Origin: Bifidobacterium magnum
Lineage (GTDB): Bacteria > Actinomycetota > Actinomycetes > Actinomycetales > Bifidobacteriaceae
Assembly (NCBI RefSeq): GCF_000741255.1
Contig: NZ_JGZB01000004.1
Location: 186,001-250,000 of the forward strand
Length of the DNA stretch: 64,000 nucleotides
Reading direction: 5' to 3'
Shown here one piece after another: positions 16,715 through 25,620 of this stretch. Positions within the stretch are counted from its first letter, which is position 1. The number at the start of each line of letters is the position of its first letter. The notes below the pieces were generated by a model, which saw only the letters and a program-made list of their open reading frames with translations, was not told the DNA's origin and did no database searches. The position numbers were made by a program, and so were the translations under genes.

Positions 16715-18241
16715 TCACCTCACATCCACAAGCGGTTCGGGCGAGAATCCCTCGGGCGTCTCGTCTTCGTGGTCGATGACGGTTGCGGTTTGCGGCTCCT
16801 CATGCAGCGGGATGCTTTCCTGTGCGCGAATATCGGAACGCTGGAAAATAAGGGCTCCGAACAGGCCGATGGCGAGCGCGATGATCACGCCCAGGTTGGC
16901 CGACGCCCACGTGCCGTCCTTGCCTCCGAAAATGCCGAGCAAATAGCCTTGCCATGCGAGCCAGTTCGCGGCGCTGTTGACCACCAGGCCCCAGCCGACG
17001 ATCGTGCCCACAATGAAGATGATGAAGGACTTCGTATTCCAGGCTCCATAACGGCCCTTCGGATTATAGAGGTCCACCGTATCGTAATCCTTCTTGCGCA
17101 GGATCACGTCCGCGACGAACATGCCGGCCCAGACGGCCAGCGGGACGCCCAGCGTGGTCAGGAACCCTTGGAACGGTCCGATGAACGAGTCGGAGAAGAA
17201 CGACACATACACCACGCCGATCACGGTGAGTACGGCCGTGATGGCCGCGGCCGCCGTACGCGGAATCTTGATGCCGAACGAGAGCAGTGCCAGGCCATTG
17301 GAATAGTTGTCCATAATGGCGCCGGACATGAGGCCCAGAATGGCGATGATCGTGAACGGAACCAGATACCAGGTCGGCAGGATGGACGAGATGGCGCCAA
17401 TCGGGTTGTCGCTCACGGCTTGCTCGAGGTCGGCGTTCGACACGGCCAGCAGCAGGCCGTAACCCACGAGGAACACATTGGCGATGGATGCGCCGAACGT
17501 GGTCCAGAACACGATGCCGCCATTGGACGCCTTACGCGGCAGATAGCGCGAATAGTCGGCGGCGATGTTCACCCAGCCAATGCCGAAACCGGTCATGACA
17601 AAGAAGCAGCAGCCGAGCATGCTTGGCACCGAGCCCGCCGGAATCGAGCCGATGGCGGAAAAGTCGATGCTTCCCCAGCCAAGAATAAAGAATCCGATCG
17701 TTACGATGCCCGTGACGATGGTGATGACCTGCTGGCATTTCATGATAAGGTCGTAGCCGAAGATGCCGGCGATGGCCACAAGGCCGACCACGATGATCGT
17801 GGAAATGATTTTGGGTCCCGCTCCCGTGCCCCAACCGAGCGATTCAATGGCCGCTGACAAGGCGAGCACTGCGGTGGTGGTGAGCGAGATTTCCCAGCCC
17901 AGCGTGGCGATCCAGCTTAACGCCGAAGGCACTTTCGCGCCTTCAACGCCGAAGGTCGCGCGCGTGATCACCATGGTGGGCGCATTGCCGCGCTTGCCGG
18001 CGATGGAAATGATGCCGACAAGCAGGAAGGAAACCACGAGACCCACCACGGACATGGCGAGCGCCTGGCCGAAGGAGAGCCCGAAGCCCAAGGCCCATGC
18101 GCCGTATGAGATGCCGAAAATGGAGATGTTCGCGGCGAACCATGGCCAAAACAGGTCTTTCGGCGTTCCTTTGCGATCCTCCTCGGCAATGGTGTCAATG
18201 CCCGTATCCTCAATCAATGAGGTGTCTTTTTGTTTTTCCAT
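16715..18241 (-). CDS. NCS1 family purine/cytosine permease-like transporter
   Basis: 508 residues with about 12 hydrophobic segments. The N-terminus KDLFWPWFAANISIFGISYG, then RATFGVEGAK, and the middle motif GWVNIAADYSRYLPR are typical of NCS1 nucleobase/hydantoin/vitamin symporters. The C-terminal tail (about 480-508) is acidic and cytoplasmic. It lies in a same-strand cluster with an ADP-ribosylglycohydrolase-fold enzyme, a PfkB kinase and an isochorismatase-fold hydrolase, so the cargo is probably a nucleobase or nucleoside. Confidence 0.93.
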   Translation of the reverse strand: MEKQKDTSLIEDTGIDTIAEEDRKGTPKDLFWPWFAANISIFGISYGAWALGFGLSFGQALAMSVVGLVVSFLLVGIISIAGKRGNAPTMVITRATFGVEGAKVPSALSWIATLGWEISLTTTAVLALSAAIESLGWGTGAGPKIISTIIVVGLVAIAGIFGYDLIMKCQQVITIVTGIVTIGFFILGWGSIDFSAIGSIPAGSVPSMLGCCFFVMTGFGIGWVNIAADYSRYLPRKASNGGIVFWTTFGASIANVFLVGYGLLLAVSNADLEQAVSDNPIGAISSILPTWYLVPFTIIAILGLMSGAIMDNYSNGLALLSFGIKIPRTAAAAITAVLTVIGVVYVSFFSDSFIGPFQGFLTTLGVPLAVWAGMFVADVILRKKDYDTVDLYNPKGRYGAWNTKSFIIFIVGTIVGWGLVVNSAANWLAWQGYLLGIFGGKDGTWASANLGVIIALAIGLFGALIFQRSDIRAQESIPLHEEPQTATVIDHEDETPEGFSPEPLVDVR

Positions 18242-18280
18242 AATTCCCTCAATTCTCTCTTCAGTGGGATGTAATGGGGG

Positions 18281-19222
18281 TTACTGCATTGCCCGCAACG
18301 CCTCCTCATACGTGGGGCAAGTTGCCGGACCAGGCCGGCTCACTGCAATGGATGCAGCAGCATTGGCGATGCGCGCCGCCGCGGTCAGCGAATCTGCGCA
18401 AACCAGGCGCGCGCATAGGACACCGGTGTGGCAATCGCCCGCACCATTGGTGTCAACGGCATGCGTGGGGTAGCCGCAAATATGGTGGGCACAAGTGTTC
18501 TCGGCGCCCACCCAAGCGCCGCCTTTGCCGACACGCGCCACTACGGGCGCATGCAGCTTACGGGCGACGGCGGTTGTCATATACGCGAAAGTGTCAGAAT
18601 TGCCTGTGGCCTCTATGCCAAGACGGTGCGCGAGAATCGAGAGCTCGCGTTCATTGACCGACCAGATGGGCCGGTAGTCGACCAACAGTCGCAAGGCGTC
18701 CTCGGGCAAGTCCTCGAGGACGGGGCCCGGATCGAATACGGCCTTGAAATCCCTGTGCAACGTGCGGCGGAGAAATGCGTATAGTCCGGCGCGTGTTTCG
18801 TGGACGAAGGTATAGCCCGTCATGTGTACCACATCCGCCGCGGACGGGTGGACTTGGTGGAAGGTGCCCGCGCCGCCATACGCTTCAGCGCCGCGCGTGG
18901 ACACGAACGTACGTTCCGCGCTCTGGTCGGTCATCGCCACACAAAATCCGCTGTCACGTTGTCTGTCGGTAGGCCCGATGTGGCGGATGCCCGTTTCCTG
19001 AATCGTGCGGGAGATGATGTGGGCCATGGGGCCAGTGCCCAAGATGCCGGCCCAACAGGCGTCCACGCCCATTTGGCGCACGGCCTGCAACGTATTGAAA
19101 CTCGCTCCCGTATACCAACGGGGATCGTCCGCGAACACGTCCTCGCCGGCTCGCGGCACGGACGGGACGCGCATGGCGATGTCCACAATGATCTGGCCGA
19201 GTGAAATTACGCGGCCTGTCAT
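18281..19222 (-). CDS. PfkB family sugar/nucleoside kinase
   Basis: 313 residues of the ribokinase superfamily. The start VISLGQIIVDIAMRVPSVPR and the PfkB signature 2 DTNGAGDCHTGVL (catalytic Asp, anion hole GAGD) are present. The first codon overlaps the stop of the upstream ADP-ribosylglycohydrolase gene (ATGA), which indicates translational coupling. In E. coli the comparable neighbours are yegU and yegV beside the nucleoside transporter yegT. Ribose or a nucleoside is a reasonable substrate, not proven. Confidence 0.92.
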   Translation of the reverse strand: MTGRVISLGQIIVDIAMRVPSVPRAGEDVFADDPRWYTGASFNTLQAVRQMGVDACWAGILGTGPMAHIISRTIQETGIRHIGPTDRQRDSGFCVAMTDQSAERTFVSTRGAEAYGGAGTFHQVHPSAADVVHMTGYTFVHETRAGLYAFLRRTLHRDFKAVFDPGPVLEDLPEDALRLLVDYRPIWSVNERELSILAHRLGIEATGNSDTFAYMTTAVARKLHAPVVARVGKGGAWVGAENTCAHHICGYPTHAVDTNGAGDCHTGVLCARLVCADSLTAAARIANAAASIAVSRPGPATCPTYEEALRAMQ

Positions 19223-20307
19223 GAGCGCGGATCCCCTGAGTGCCGCGGATCCCGCGTGTGCAAAGTGCGCAAACGAATGTGCACAAGACCGGCCACCGTG
19301 ACGTCAAGGTCGAGATGGTTGTCTTCCTTGAGCTGGCGTACGAGTTGGCGGACCAAATCGGGGCGGAACACTTCGTCGCCATACTGGGCGCCCAACATCG
19401 CTCCGCACATCGCGCCGATCGTATCTGTGTCTCCGCCCACCGACGCGCACTGGTACAGGGCCTCGTTCGGATCCCGGCGGAACCGCGCCGCGAATGCGAA
19501 TGCCGCGGCCACGGACTCGTTCGCCTCCACGCTTGTACCGCATTCACGGCGCAGTGTTTGCGCAAATTCGGACGCTTCCATACTGCTGCCGGCGCCCGTG
19601 TTCGCCCAGTCAAAGAACCTGCGCACGCGCGCCAATACGGAGGCCTTGGCCGACCAATGGCCGCTTTCGGGAAGCTGCGACACATACGAGATCGCGTCTT
19701 CCAGCGGGCGCTCGCTTCCTGAAATGCCGAAACTGACAGCCGCGGCGACCAGTGTGGTGGCTTGGATGCCTTGCACGGTGTTATGCGTGACGAGGCAGGA
19801 TTCCCGCGCCATGCGCGCCAACAAATGGTCGGGCGCGTCAGGGGAGAACGCGATGCCGATGGGAGCCGCACGCATGGCGCCGCCGTTCGTAGTACCCGTG
19901 GTGCCCGTATGCTCAATATCCACGCCGTCCGCAAGCGCATGAAGCGCCAACCGCGTGGAGGGGCCCAACAGGTCCAACGACCCTTTGGCCTTCATCGCCG
20001 ATTCCCAGGCCAGCAGATCTTGCGCATAGGCATGATTGTCCAATGTGCCGCCATCCGCAATCAGACGGTTCGCGAGCACAAACGCCTGCTCGGTGTCGTC
20101 GGTGACGGCGCCCGCTTTCATATTGGGCGCAATGGGCTGTTCGGCGACGGCCCGCACGAATCCATGGATATGGCCGCCGTAATAGTGCTGAATGTCCGCG
20201 GCGGACATGCTTTGCGTGGGCATGCCCAATGCGTCGCCGAGCGCGAGGCCCGTAAGGGCGCCTTTGGCGCGCACGTACGTCAGTTCTTCGTGTTCAATCT
20301 CTCTCAT
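19219..20307 (-). CDS. ADP-ribosylglycohydrolase-fold protein
   Basis: 362 residues. The dinuclear Mg-binding signatures of the family are present: GALTGLALGDALGMP, VTDDTEQAFVLA and GGDTDTIGAMCGAMLGAQYG. Enzymes of this fold cleave N-glycosidic bonds of ADP-ribose or related nucleosides. Coupling to a PfkB kinase and an NCS1 permease suggests nucleoside breakdown rather than removal of protein ADP-ribose; this is inference. Its upstream flank is the non-coding repeat array at 20.5-21.0 kb. Confidence 0.92.
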   Translation of the reverse strand: MREIEHEELTYVRAKGALTGLALGDALGMPTQSMSAADIQHYYGGHIHGFVRAVAEQPIAPNMKAGAVTDDTEQAFVLANRLIADGGTLDNHAYAQDLLAWESAMKAKGSLDLLGPSTRLALHALADGVDIEHTGTTGTTNGGAMRAAPIGIAFSPDAPDHLLARMARESCLVTHNTVQGIQATTLVAAAVSFGISGSERPLEDAISYVSQLPESGHWSAKASVLARVRRFFDWANTGAGSSMEASEFAQTLRRECGTSVEANESVAAAFAFAARFRRDPNEALYQCASVGGDTDTIGAMCGAMLGAQYGDEVFRPDLVRQLVRQLKEDNHLDLDVTVAGLVHIRLRTLHTRDPRHSGDPRS

Positions 20308-21027
20308 TTATCCGCTTCCCGTAGCGAATGCAAGGACGATTTGCGTTGTTTTGCATCATTGCGTATCGTCACGCGACCCATCATACTTCTTCATACGTGG
20401 TTGGGTTGCGTCTTGCTTACTACGGGGATGGGGCATATCGGTGTCGCCGGAAAGCTGGGAAGATTCCCGTATTAAACGTATTAAATAGGACCCTCTCTGA
20501 AGTCGGAGGTTGCGTGAATCTTCGCTGTTTCGTTTTAATCTCACTTTTGTTGCGTAAAAATACGCGGGTTTCTCCTTACCCGCGTGAAAATACGCAGATT
20601 ACTGGTTAGACGACGATTATTCACGTGAATTTTTGCAGTTTGCTCGTTAACCGCGGTTTTTAGTCGAGACACGCCGCGGAACGCGAATGAAAAGCGCGGT
20701 TAAGACGTTATTTGCAGTTTTTCACGTGAATAATCGTCGTCTTGGTCGTTATTTGCAAATATTCACGCAACAAATCTGCAGTTAACGGGTAATCCGCGCA
20801 TTTTTACGCACTTAAGCAGCAAACTGCAGATTTTAACGATCGAAAACCGCAGGTAACGCGTAATCTGCGTATTTTTATGCAACCAATGAGAAAGCCGCAA
20901 CTATTCACGTAACAGAAATGCGGTTAATCAGTAACCTGCACAATTTAACGCAACGAATCTGCAGATTACCCATTAACCGCAATATCTCACGCGCGGGCAG
21001 GTCTCCTAACCGCCGCATGATGCGCGC
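20308..21027. repeat. Non-coding array of diverged units with about 41-bp spacing
   Basis: No gene. From about 20500 to 21000 a motif resembling CACGTGAA or ACGCAAC recurs with its CG at 20513, 20553, 20583, 20624, 20725, 20766, 20807, 20878, 20908, 20949 and 20990. Most intervals are 40-41 bp and two are 30 bp. Between anchors the words CTGCAGATTA, GGTTAA and GTTAACC recur. Within it a 21-bp perfect inverted repeat lies at 20609-20629 and 20721-20741. Units are not identical, so this is not a CRISPR. The 20308-20500 part should contain the promoter of the minus-strand cluster, but no element is clear. Confidence 0.7.
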
Positions 21028-21411
21028 TTATCGCACGCTACGCACCCACTTTGCAATCTCGGCATCGGACGTGCTCGCCGAGAATCGTTTCGCGTCCAGC
21101 CAGGTGCCGCGATTGCCGGCCAGGCGCGCCAATTTCGCGCCGCTTTGACCGGCCGGAGACGATCCGGAAGTGCAGAACGGAATCACGGTCTTACCCGAGA
21201 AGTCGTTCCCTTTCGCGAACGTCTCCAGAGGCCAGGCGGCATCGCCCCACCAAATTGGACTTGAAGTTGGTGATGAAGTACTGGATGACGATTGCGCACC
21301 GCAACCATCCAGTGTGGCGGCAATAATCATCGTTAACGCGGCGGCGCCACACCAACGCCTGGCGCGCGCTTTGTGAATGCTAGTGGTGGGGCCGTCAGAT
21401 GAAGTGATCAT
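21028..21411 (-). pseudogene. Flavodoxin-like lipoprotein with the front of the flavodoxin domain deleted
   Basis: 127 codons. Residues 1-38 are a lipoprotein signal with an LDGC lipobox and a Ser/Thr-rich linker. This runs straight into SPIWWGDAAWPLETF, GKTVIPFCTSGSSPAGQSG and a C-terminal KRFSASTSDAEIAKWV, which is the second half of secreted flavodoxin-like proteins. The FMN phosphate-binding loop (usually S/T-x-T-G-N-T) and about 90-100 residues are missing, with no frame break. The product is probably unable to bind FMN. It lies 18 bp after the NAD(P)-binding gene in a likely two-gene operon. Confidence 0.75.
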
Positions 21412-21429
21412 GATGGTCTCCTTTGTGAA

Positions 21430-22212
21430 CTACCGGTTCATCGATTCGGTATGTGCCAACTCCTCTTTGACGCGCTTGGGCTGCGCCGATTCGGGGAAGT
21501 TGGGCAAGTCGTCCACGCCGTCGAGCCCCATGTCGGACTTGAGCGCCGCGAACATGGGCGCCAACTGGGCGTCCGACTGTGCAGGGCCGGGAATATCCAC
21601 CAGTTCCAGTGTCTTTCGATTGGCCGATTCGCAGCCCAGAGCAGTCACGAGCGTCTGCGCGATCTGCTGGCGCGAGACGGCGCCATCTTGCGGGCCGAGG
21701 GCCGGACCGCGGTCGCCCTGCTGGAATTCCAAACGGTGTGCGCCATCCGGTTCCATGTCGAACCAGCCCGGACGCACGATCGTGTAGTCGTTGCCGCTCG
21801 CCCGGACCAGGCGCTCGCTACGGCGCTTCCAGTCGTGCGCCTGAGTGGAACGGTTGTATGACGTATCCATATGCGTCACGCCGATCGAAGTCATCGGCGC
21901 GATGCGTACTTTGCGGCCGTCCAACGCTTTCAGCGCATTGCGTACGGCGCCGTAATCCACGTTTTCCGTAAGCGTGGGACCGCCGTTGGAACCGTGCGTG
22001 AACACTATGCCGTCAATCCCCTCCAACGCGCGGCGCATGTCGTCCATACTCGTCAAGTCGCCGCGGACCACGTCCACATCGGATCCGAAACAGGCGCATG
22101 TTGCGGGCCGGACCAGCGCGCGTACGCGGTAGCCTTGGTTCCTCGCTTCCGTTACGGCGAATCGTCCAACGCTGCCCGTCGCGCCCACAATCAGCACGTG
22201 GGTGGGTTTCAT
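21430..22212 (-). CDS. NAD(P)-binding NmrA/SDR-like oxidoreductase
   Basis: 260 residues from the ATG at 22212, picked because AAGGAG lies seven bases upstream. The Rossmann motif is VLIVGATGSVGRFAVTEA, followed by GDLTSMDDMRRALEG and YTIVRPGWFDMEPDG, the pattern of NmrA-like/atypical short-chain dehydrogenases that sense or use NAD(P)H. It is divergent from a LysR regulator and upstream of the broken flavodoxin gene, a redox-response arrangement. Confidence 0.9.
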   Translation of the reverse strand: MKPTHVLIVGATGSVGRFAVTEARNQGYRVRALVRPATCACFGSDVDVVRGDLTSMDDMRRALEGIDGIVFTHGSNGGPTLTENVDYGAVRNALKALDGRKVRIAPMTSIGVTHMDTSYNRSTQAHDWKRRSERLVRASGNDYTIVRPGWFDMEPDGAHRLEFQQGDRGPALGPQDGAVSRQQIAQTLVTALGCESANRKTLELVDIPGPAQSDAQLAPMFAALKSDMGLDGVDDLPNFPESAQPKRVKEELAHTESMNR

Positions 22213-22278
22213 GTTGGTCTCCTTCAGTGCGGGGGGATCGATGAAACTCAATATAAAAAAGTTCATATTCCATTACAA

Positions 22279-22316
22279 ATAGAATTGTTCTATATAATCG
22301 TATGCAAAAAATGCAT
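22279..22316. promoter_or_regulatory. Candidate LysR operator in the divergent promoter region
   Basis: The 152-bp gap between the oxidoreductase and lysR holds two inverted repeats: ATAGAATTGTTCTAT at 22279-22293 and ATGCA-N5-TGCAT at 22302-22316. The region is AT-rich against GC-rich flanks. Position and T-N11-A-like symmetry suit a LysR-type binding site, but this is inference. Confidence 0.5.
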
Positions 22317-22364
22317 GTAAATAGAGCCGGACTATGACGTTGCGAACGCCGGAAAAGGGGAGTC

Positions 22365-23255
22365 ATGGATCTGCATACGTTGCGCAATTTCCTTGCCGTT
22401 GCGCAGGAAGGCGGCATCTCCGCGGCCGCCGACGTGCTGCGCATCAGCCAGCCCGCACTCTCGCGCCAGATGCGCGATTTGGAAAAGGAACTCGACACTA
22501 CGCTGTTCATTCGCGGCAACCGCAGCCGCATGACCGAACTGACCGCCGAGGGCATGGTGTTCCAGCGTCGTGCGCGCGAAATCGTGGAGCTCGCCGACCG
22601 TGCGTACGCGGAAATGCACCAAGGCGACACGATTGAGGGAACGGTCCATATTGCCGCCGCGCAAACCGTGGCGATGCGCACTGTGGGACGCGCCGCCGGC
22701 CGCGTGCGCACGCGCCATCCGGGAATCACCTTCGATTTGTATGACGGATACGGTCCCGACAACACCGAGCGCCTGGCCAATGGTCTGGCCGATTTCGCCA
22801 TACTCGTGCAGCCCGTGGATATGAGCAGGTTCGACTATCTGCCGCTTCCCGAACATGATGTGGCGGGCGTGCTGATGCCCGAGGACGATCCGCTTACGCG
22901 ATATGACGCCATTAGCGCGGACATGTTGCGCAATCTTCCGCTCTTCATTGCCAAAGGATCGGCGCAACGCCATGATTTTGCGGGATGGCTGCCGGCGGAC
23001 GCGCAGTCGGCGCCCAATATTGTGGGCACAATGAACCTTGCGTACAACGTGTCCTGTTTTGTGAAGGAAGGCTGCGGATACGCGCTCGGACTGGCCGGCC
23101 TCGTGGATGCGAGCGAGGGGAGCGGGCTGGCGTTCCGTCCGCTTGAGCCGCCCTCGTATACGAACTTGTGTATCGCATGGCGTTCCGGTCGCACGCTCAC
23201 GGCCGCCTCGCAGGCGTTCCTTGATGAACTGCGCAACGTCATTGCGCAGGAATAG
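22365..23255 (+). CDS. LysR family transcriptional regulator
   Basis: 296 residues. The helix-turn-helix is at residues 3-60 (LRNFLAVAQEGGISAAADVL, SQPALSRQMRDLEKEL, FIRGN), followed by a periplasmic-binding-fold effector domain. GGGGAGTC precedes the ATG. It very likely controls the divergent NAD(P)-binding gene and its flavodoxin partner. The effector is unknown. Confidence 0.95.
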   Translation: MDLHTLRNFLAVAQEGGISAAADVLRISQPALSRQMRDLEKELDTTLFIRGNRSRMTELTAEGMVFQRRAREIVELADRAYAEMHQGDTIEGTVHIAAAQTVAMRTVGRAAGRVRTRHPGITFDLYDGYGPDNTERLANGLADFAILVQPVDMSRFDYLPLPEHDVAGVLMPEDDPLTRYDAISADMLRNLPLFIAKGSAQRHDFAGWLPADAQSAPNIVGTMNLAYNVSCFVKEGCGYALGLAGLVDASEGSGLAFRPLEPPSYTNLCIAWRSGRTLTAASQAFLDELRNVIAQE

Positions 23256-23277
23256 CCGACAATAAAAGCAATATCAA

Positions 23278-23330
23278 TGCGGGGCGGCCAGCCGGCAGGA
23301 GCCAGGGCAAGCCGCATGGCGCGCCCCGCA
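23278..23330. terminator. Hairpin between convergent lysR and pncB
   Basis: TGCGGGGCG at 23278-23286 pairs exactly with CGCCCCGCA at 23322-23330, with a 35-nt loop that itself can fold (GCCGGC). No U-tract, so the efficiency is uncertain. Confidence 0.45.
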
Positions 23331-23338
23331 AGGATTGC

Positions 23339-24658
23339 TTACAGCAGCGTCACTTCCGTGGGGATCACGGGGTCGCCGCGCATCAGCGACTGCGCCGTGA
23401 TCGGCAGCTCGGCAAGCGCCTCGGCATGGTGGTTCTGGGCGTCCATGATCGCGTCATGGCCGCGGAACGTATCGTCGATCTCGCCATGGTCCACGAAATC
23501 CACAAGCAGGTCTTTCCAACCCTCTTCCGGCTGGTAGGCGTCCAGCTGGGATCTGTTGCCCGCAATGACATGCTCGCAGTCGGCGAGATTGTATTCGAAC
23601 GAACGGTACGCAAGCTTGCGTCCCGGGATGTTGGCCTTGTTCGTCGACTTCTTGGCCACGGGCATCATGGTGCCGTCCGCGCCTTCGCGTTCCACAAGCT
23701 TGTAGACCATCGAGCAGGTTGGGGCGCCCGATCCTGTCACGAGCTGCGTGCCCACGCCGTAAGAGTCCACGGGCGCAGTTTGCAGGGATGCGATGGCGTA
23801 CTCGTCCAGATCGTTGGTCACCGTGATCTTCGCCTGCGTGGCGCCAAGCGCGTCGAGCTGGTTACGTACGCGTTGTGCGAGGGCCGCGAGGTCACCCGAA
23901 TCGATACGCACGCCGCCCAAGTCGGGTCCGGCCACTTCAACCGCCGTTTTCACAGCCTGTTCCACGTCATAAGTGTCGAGCAGCAGCGCCGTGTTCTTGC
24001 CGAGCGCGGCGACTTGGGACTCGAACGCCTGACGTTCCGAATCGTGTACAAGCGTGAAGCAATGGGCCGCGGTGCCGATAGCCGGCAGGTCGTATTCCTT
24101 GGCGGCCAAGAGGTTCGCCGTGCCCTGGAAGCCGCCGATCATCGAGGCGCGCGCCGCCGCGACGGCCGACCACTCGTTCGTGCGGCGTCCGCCCATGTCC
24201 ATGCAGGGGCGCCCGTTGGCCGCGGACGTCATGCGGCTCGCAGCGGACGCGACGGCGGAATCATAATTGAGCACGGACAGCACGAGCGTTTCGAGCAGCG
24301 TGCACTCGCCGAACGTGCCTTCGACCTGCAGGATCGGGGAGTTCGGGAAGAACATCTCGCCTTCGCGGTATCCGCGGATCGATCCGGAAAATTCGAAATT
24401 TTCCAGCCACTGAATCGTCTGCGGGCTGACAATATGGCGGTCGCGCAGGAATTTCAGATCGTAGTCCGACAAATGGAAATCTTTCAGATAATCGAGAATG
24501 CGGCCCGTTCCAGCGACCACACCATAGCGGCGGCCTTCAGGAAGATGGCGCGTAAAGACTTCAAAAACGCACGTACGATCGGCCGTGCCGTCCTGCAACG
24601 TCGCGTCGAGCATGGTGTATTCGTACATGTCAGTCATGAGTGCGGGTGAATAGTCCAT
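23339..24658 (-). CDS. pncB: Nicotinate phosphoribosyltransferase
   Basis: 439 residues from the ATG at 24658 with GAGGG six bases upstream; the longer open frame runs antisense into rph and is not used. Signatures: LMTDMYEYTM at the start, GGRRTNEWSAVAAARAS, AIGTAAHCFTLVHDSE and the phosphate-binding GVRIDSGDLAALA. It makes nicotinate mononucleotide from nicotinate and PRPP in NAD salvage. Divergent from rph. Confidence 0.95.
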   Translation of the reverse strand: MDYSPALMTDMYEYTMLDATLQDGTADRTCVFEVFTRHLPEGRRYGVVAGTGRILDYLKDFHLSDYDLKFLRDRHIVSPQTIQWLENFEFSGSIRGYREGEMFFPNSPILQVEGTFGECTLLETLVLSVLNYDSAVASAASRMTSAANGRPCMDMGGRRTNEWSAVAAARASMIGGFQGTANLLAAKEYDLPAIGTAAHCFTLVHDSERQAFESQVAALGKNTALLLDTYDVEQAVKTAVEVAGPDLGGVRIDSGDLAALAQRVRNQLDALGATQAKITVTNDLDEYAIASLQTAPVDSYGVGTQLVTGSGAPTCSMVYKLVEREGADGTMMPVAKKSTNKANIPGRKLAYRSFEYNLADCEHVIAGNRSQLDAYQPEEGWKDLLVDFVDHGEIDDTFRGHDAIMDAQNHHAEALAELPITAQSLMRGDPVIPTEVTLL

Positions 24659-24782
24659 GAAAGCCCTCGTAATAATGAATAATTCAACAGATAACAGCTG
24701 GTTCCCAGAGTAACGCAAGATTACGTAATGCGGGTTGCCTATGATCAAATAGGTTGAAGAAAACGTGAAATGGGGTACCGAA

Positions 24783-25544
24783 ATGGTCGCTATCAAAGAC
24801 ATGCTGCAAGCGGGAACGGCGATCCGTCCCGACGGACGCGCCGTGGACGAGCTGCGTCCCGTGAGCATTACCCGCAACTTTACCGACGTTCCGGAAGGTT
24901 CTGTCCTGATTTGCTGCGGCAATACGCGCGTGATGTGCACGGCGACATTCACGGCCGGCGTGCCGCGCTGGCGCAAGGATAGCGGACTGGGTTGGGTCAC
25001 GGCCGAATATTCGATGCTGCCGCGCGCCACGGCCGAGCGTACGGACCGCGAGTCGATCCGCGGCAAGGTCGGCGGTCGTACGCACGAAATCAGCCGTCTG
25101 ATCGGCCGCGTGCTGCGCGGTGTGGTCGACATGAAGGCGCTGGGCGAGAACCAGATCCAGATCGACTGCGATGTGCTGCAGGCCGATGGCGGCACGCGTA
25201 CCGCGTCCATCACGGGCGCCTACGTGGCGCTCGTAGACGCTTTGCGTTGGGCGCAACGCAAGCGCCTGATCCGTTCTGCGGATAAAGTGCTCAAGGACGC
25301 GGTTTCCGCCGTGTCCGTAGGCATTATTAATGGAACGCCGATGCTGGACCTGCCTTATATTGAGGACAGCCAGGCCATGACGGACATGAACGTGGCCATG
25401 ACGGGCTCGGGCGATTTCATTGAGATCCAGGGCACCGCCGAACACCGTCCGTTCAGCCGCAAGGAACTGGACGAGCTGCTGGCGTTGGCCGAAAAGGGCA
25501 ACAAGGCGTTGCAGGCGGCCCAGCGCGCGGCGCTGAACGCCTGA
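24783..25544 (+). CDS. rph: Ribonuclease PH
   Basis: 253 residues from the ATG at 24783 (GGGG upstream); an in-frame ATG at 24765 is an alternative. Family motifs: [40 protein letters not shown] and [19 protein letters not shown]. It trims the 3' ends of tRNA precursors by phosphorolysis. The rph-rdgB pair is a common conserved order. Confidence 0.95.
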   Translation: MVAIKDMLQAGTAIRPDGRAVDELRPVSITRNFTDVPEGSVLICCGNTRVMCTATFTAGVPRWRKDSGLGWVTAEYSMLPRATAERTDRESIRGKVGGRTHEISRLIGRVLRGVVDMKALGENQIQIDCDVLQADGGTRTASITGAYVALVDALRWAQRKRLIRSADKVLKDAVSAVSVGIINGTPMLDLPYIEDSQAMTDMNVAMTGSGDFIEIQGTAEHRPFSRKELDELLALAEKGNKALQAAQRAALNA

Positions 25545-25620
25545 TTGCTTACGAAAATATTTGGTACTGACGTAATTATTGACGTGCGCAGACGCACCAC
25601 ATAGGTGAAGGGAGGGCGAC

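Noticed and set aside
16421-17857. 478-codon plus-strand frame opposite the NCS1 permease
   Set aside because: Polar, Asp/Gly/His-rich nonsense opposite a well-defined membrane protein.
20500-21003. CRISPR array
   Set aside because: Repeat units are diverged, have no constant repeat plus unique spacer layout, and no cas genes are near.
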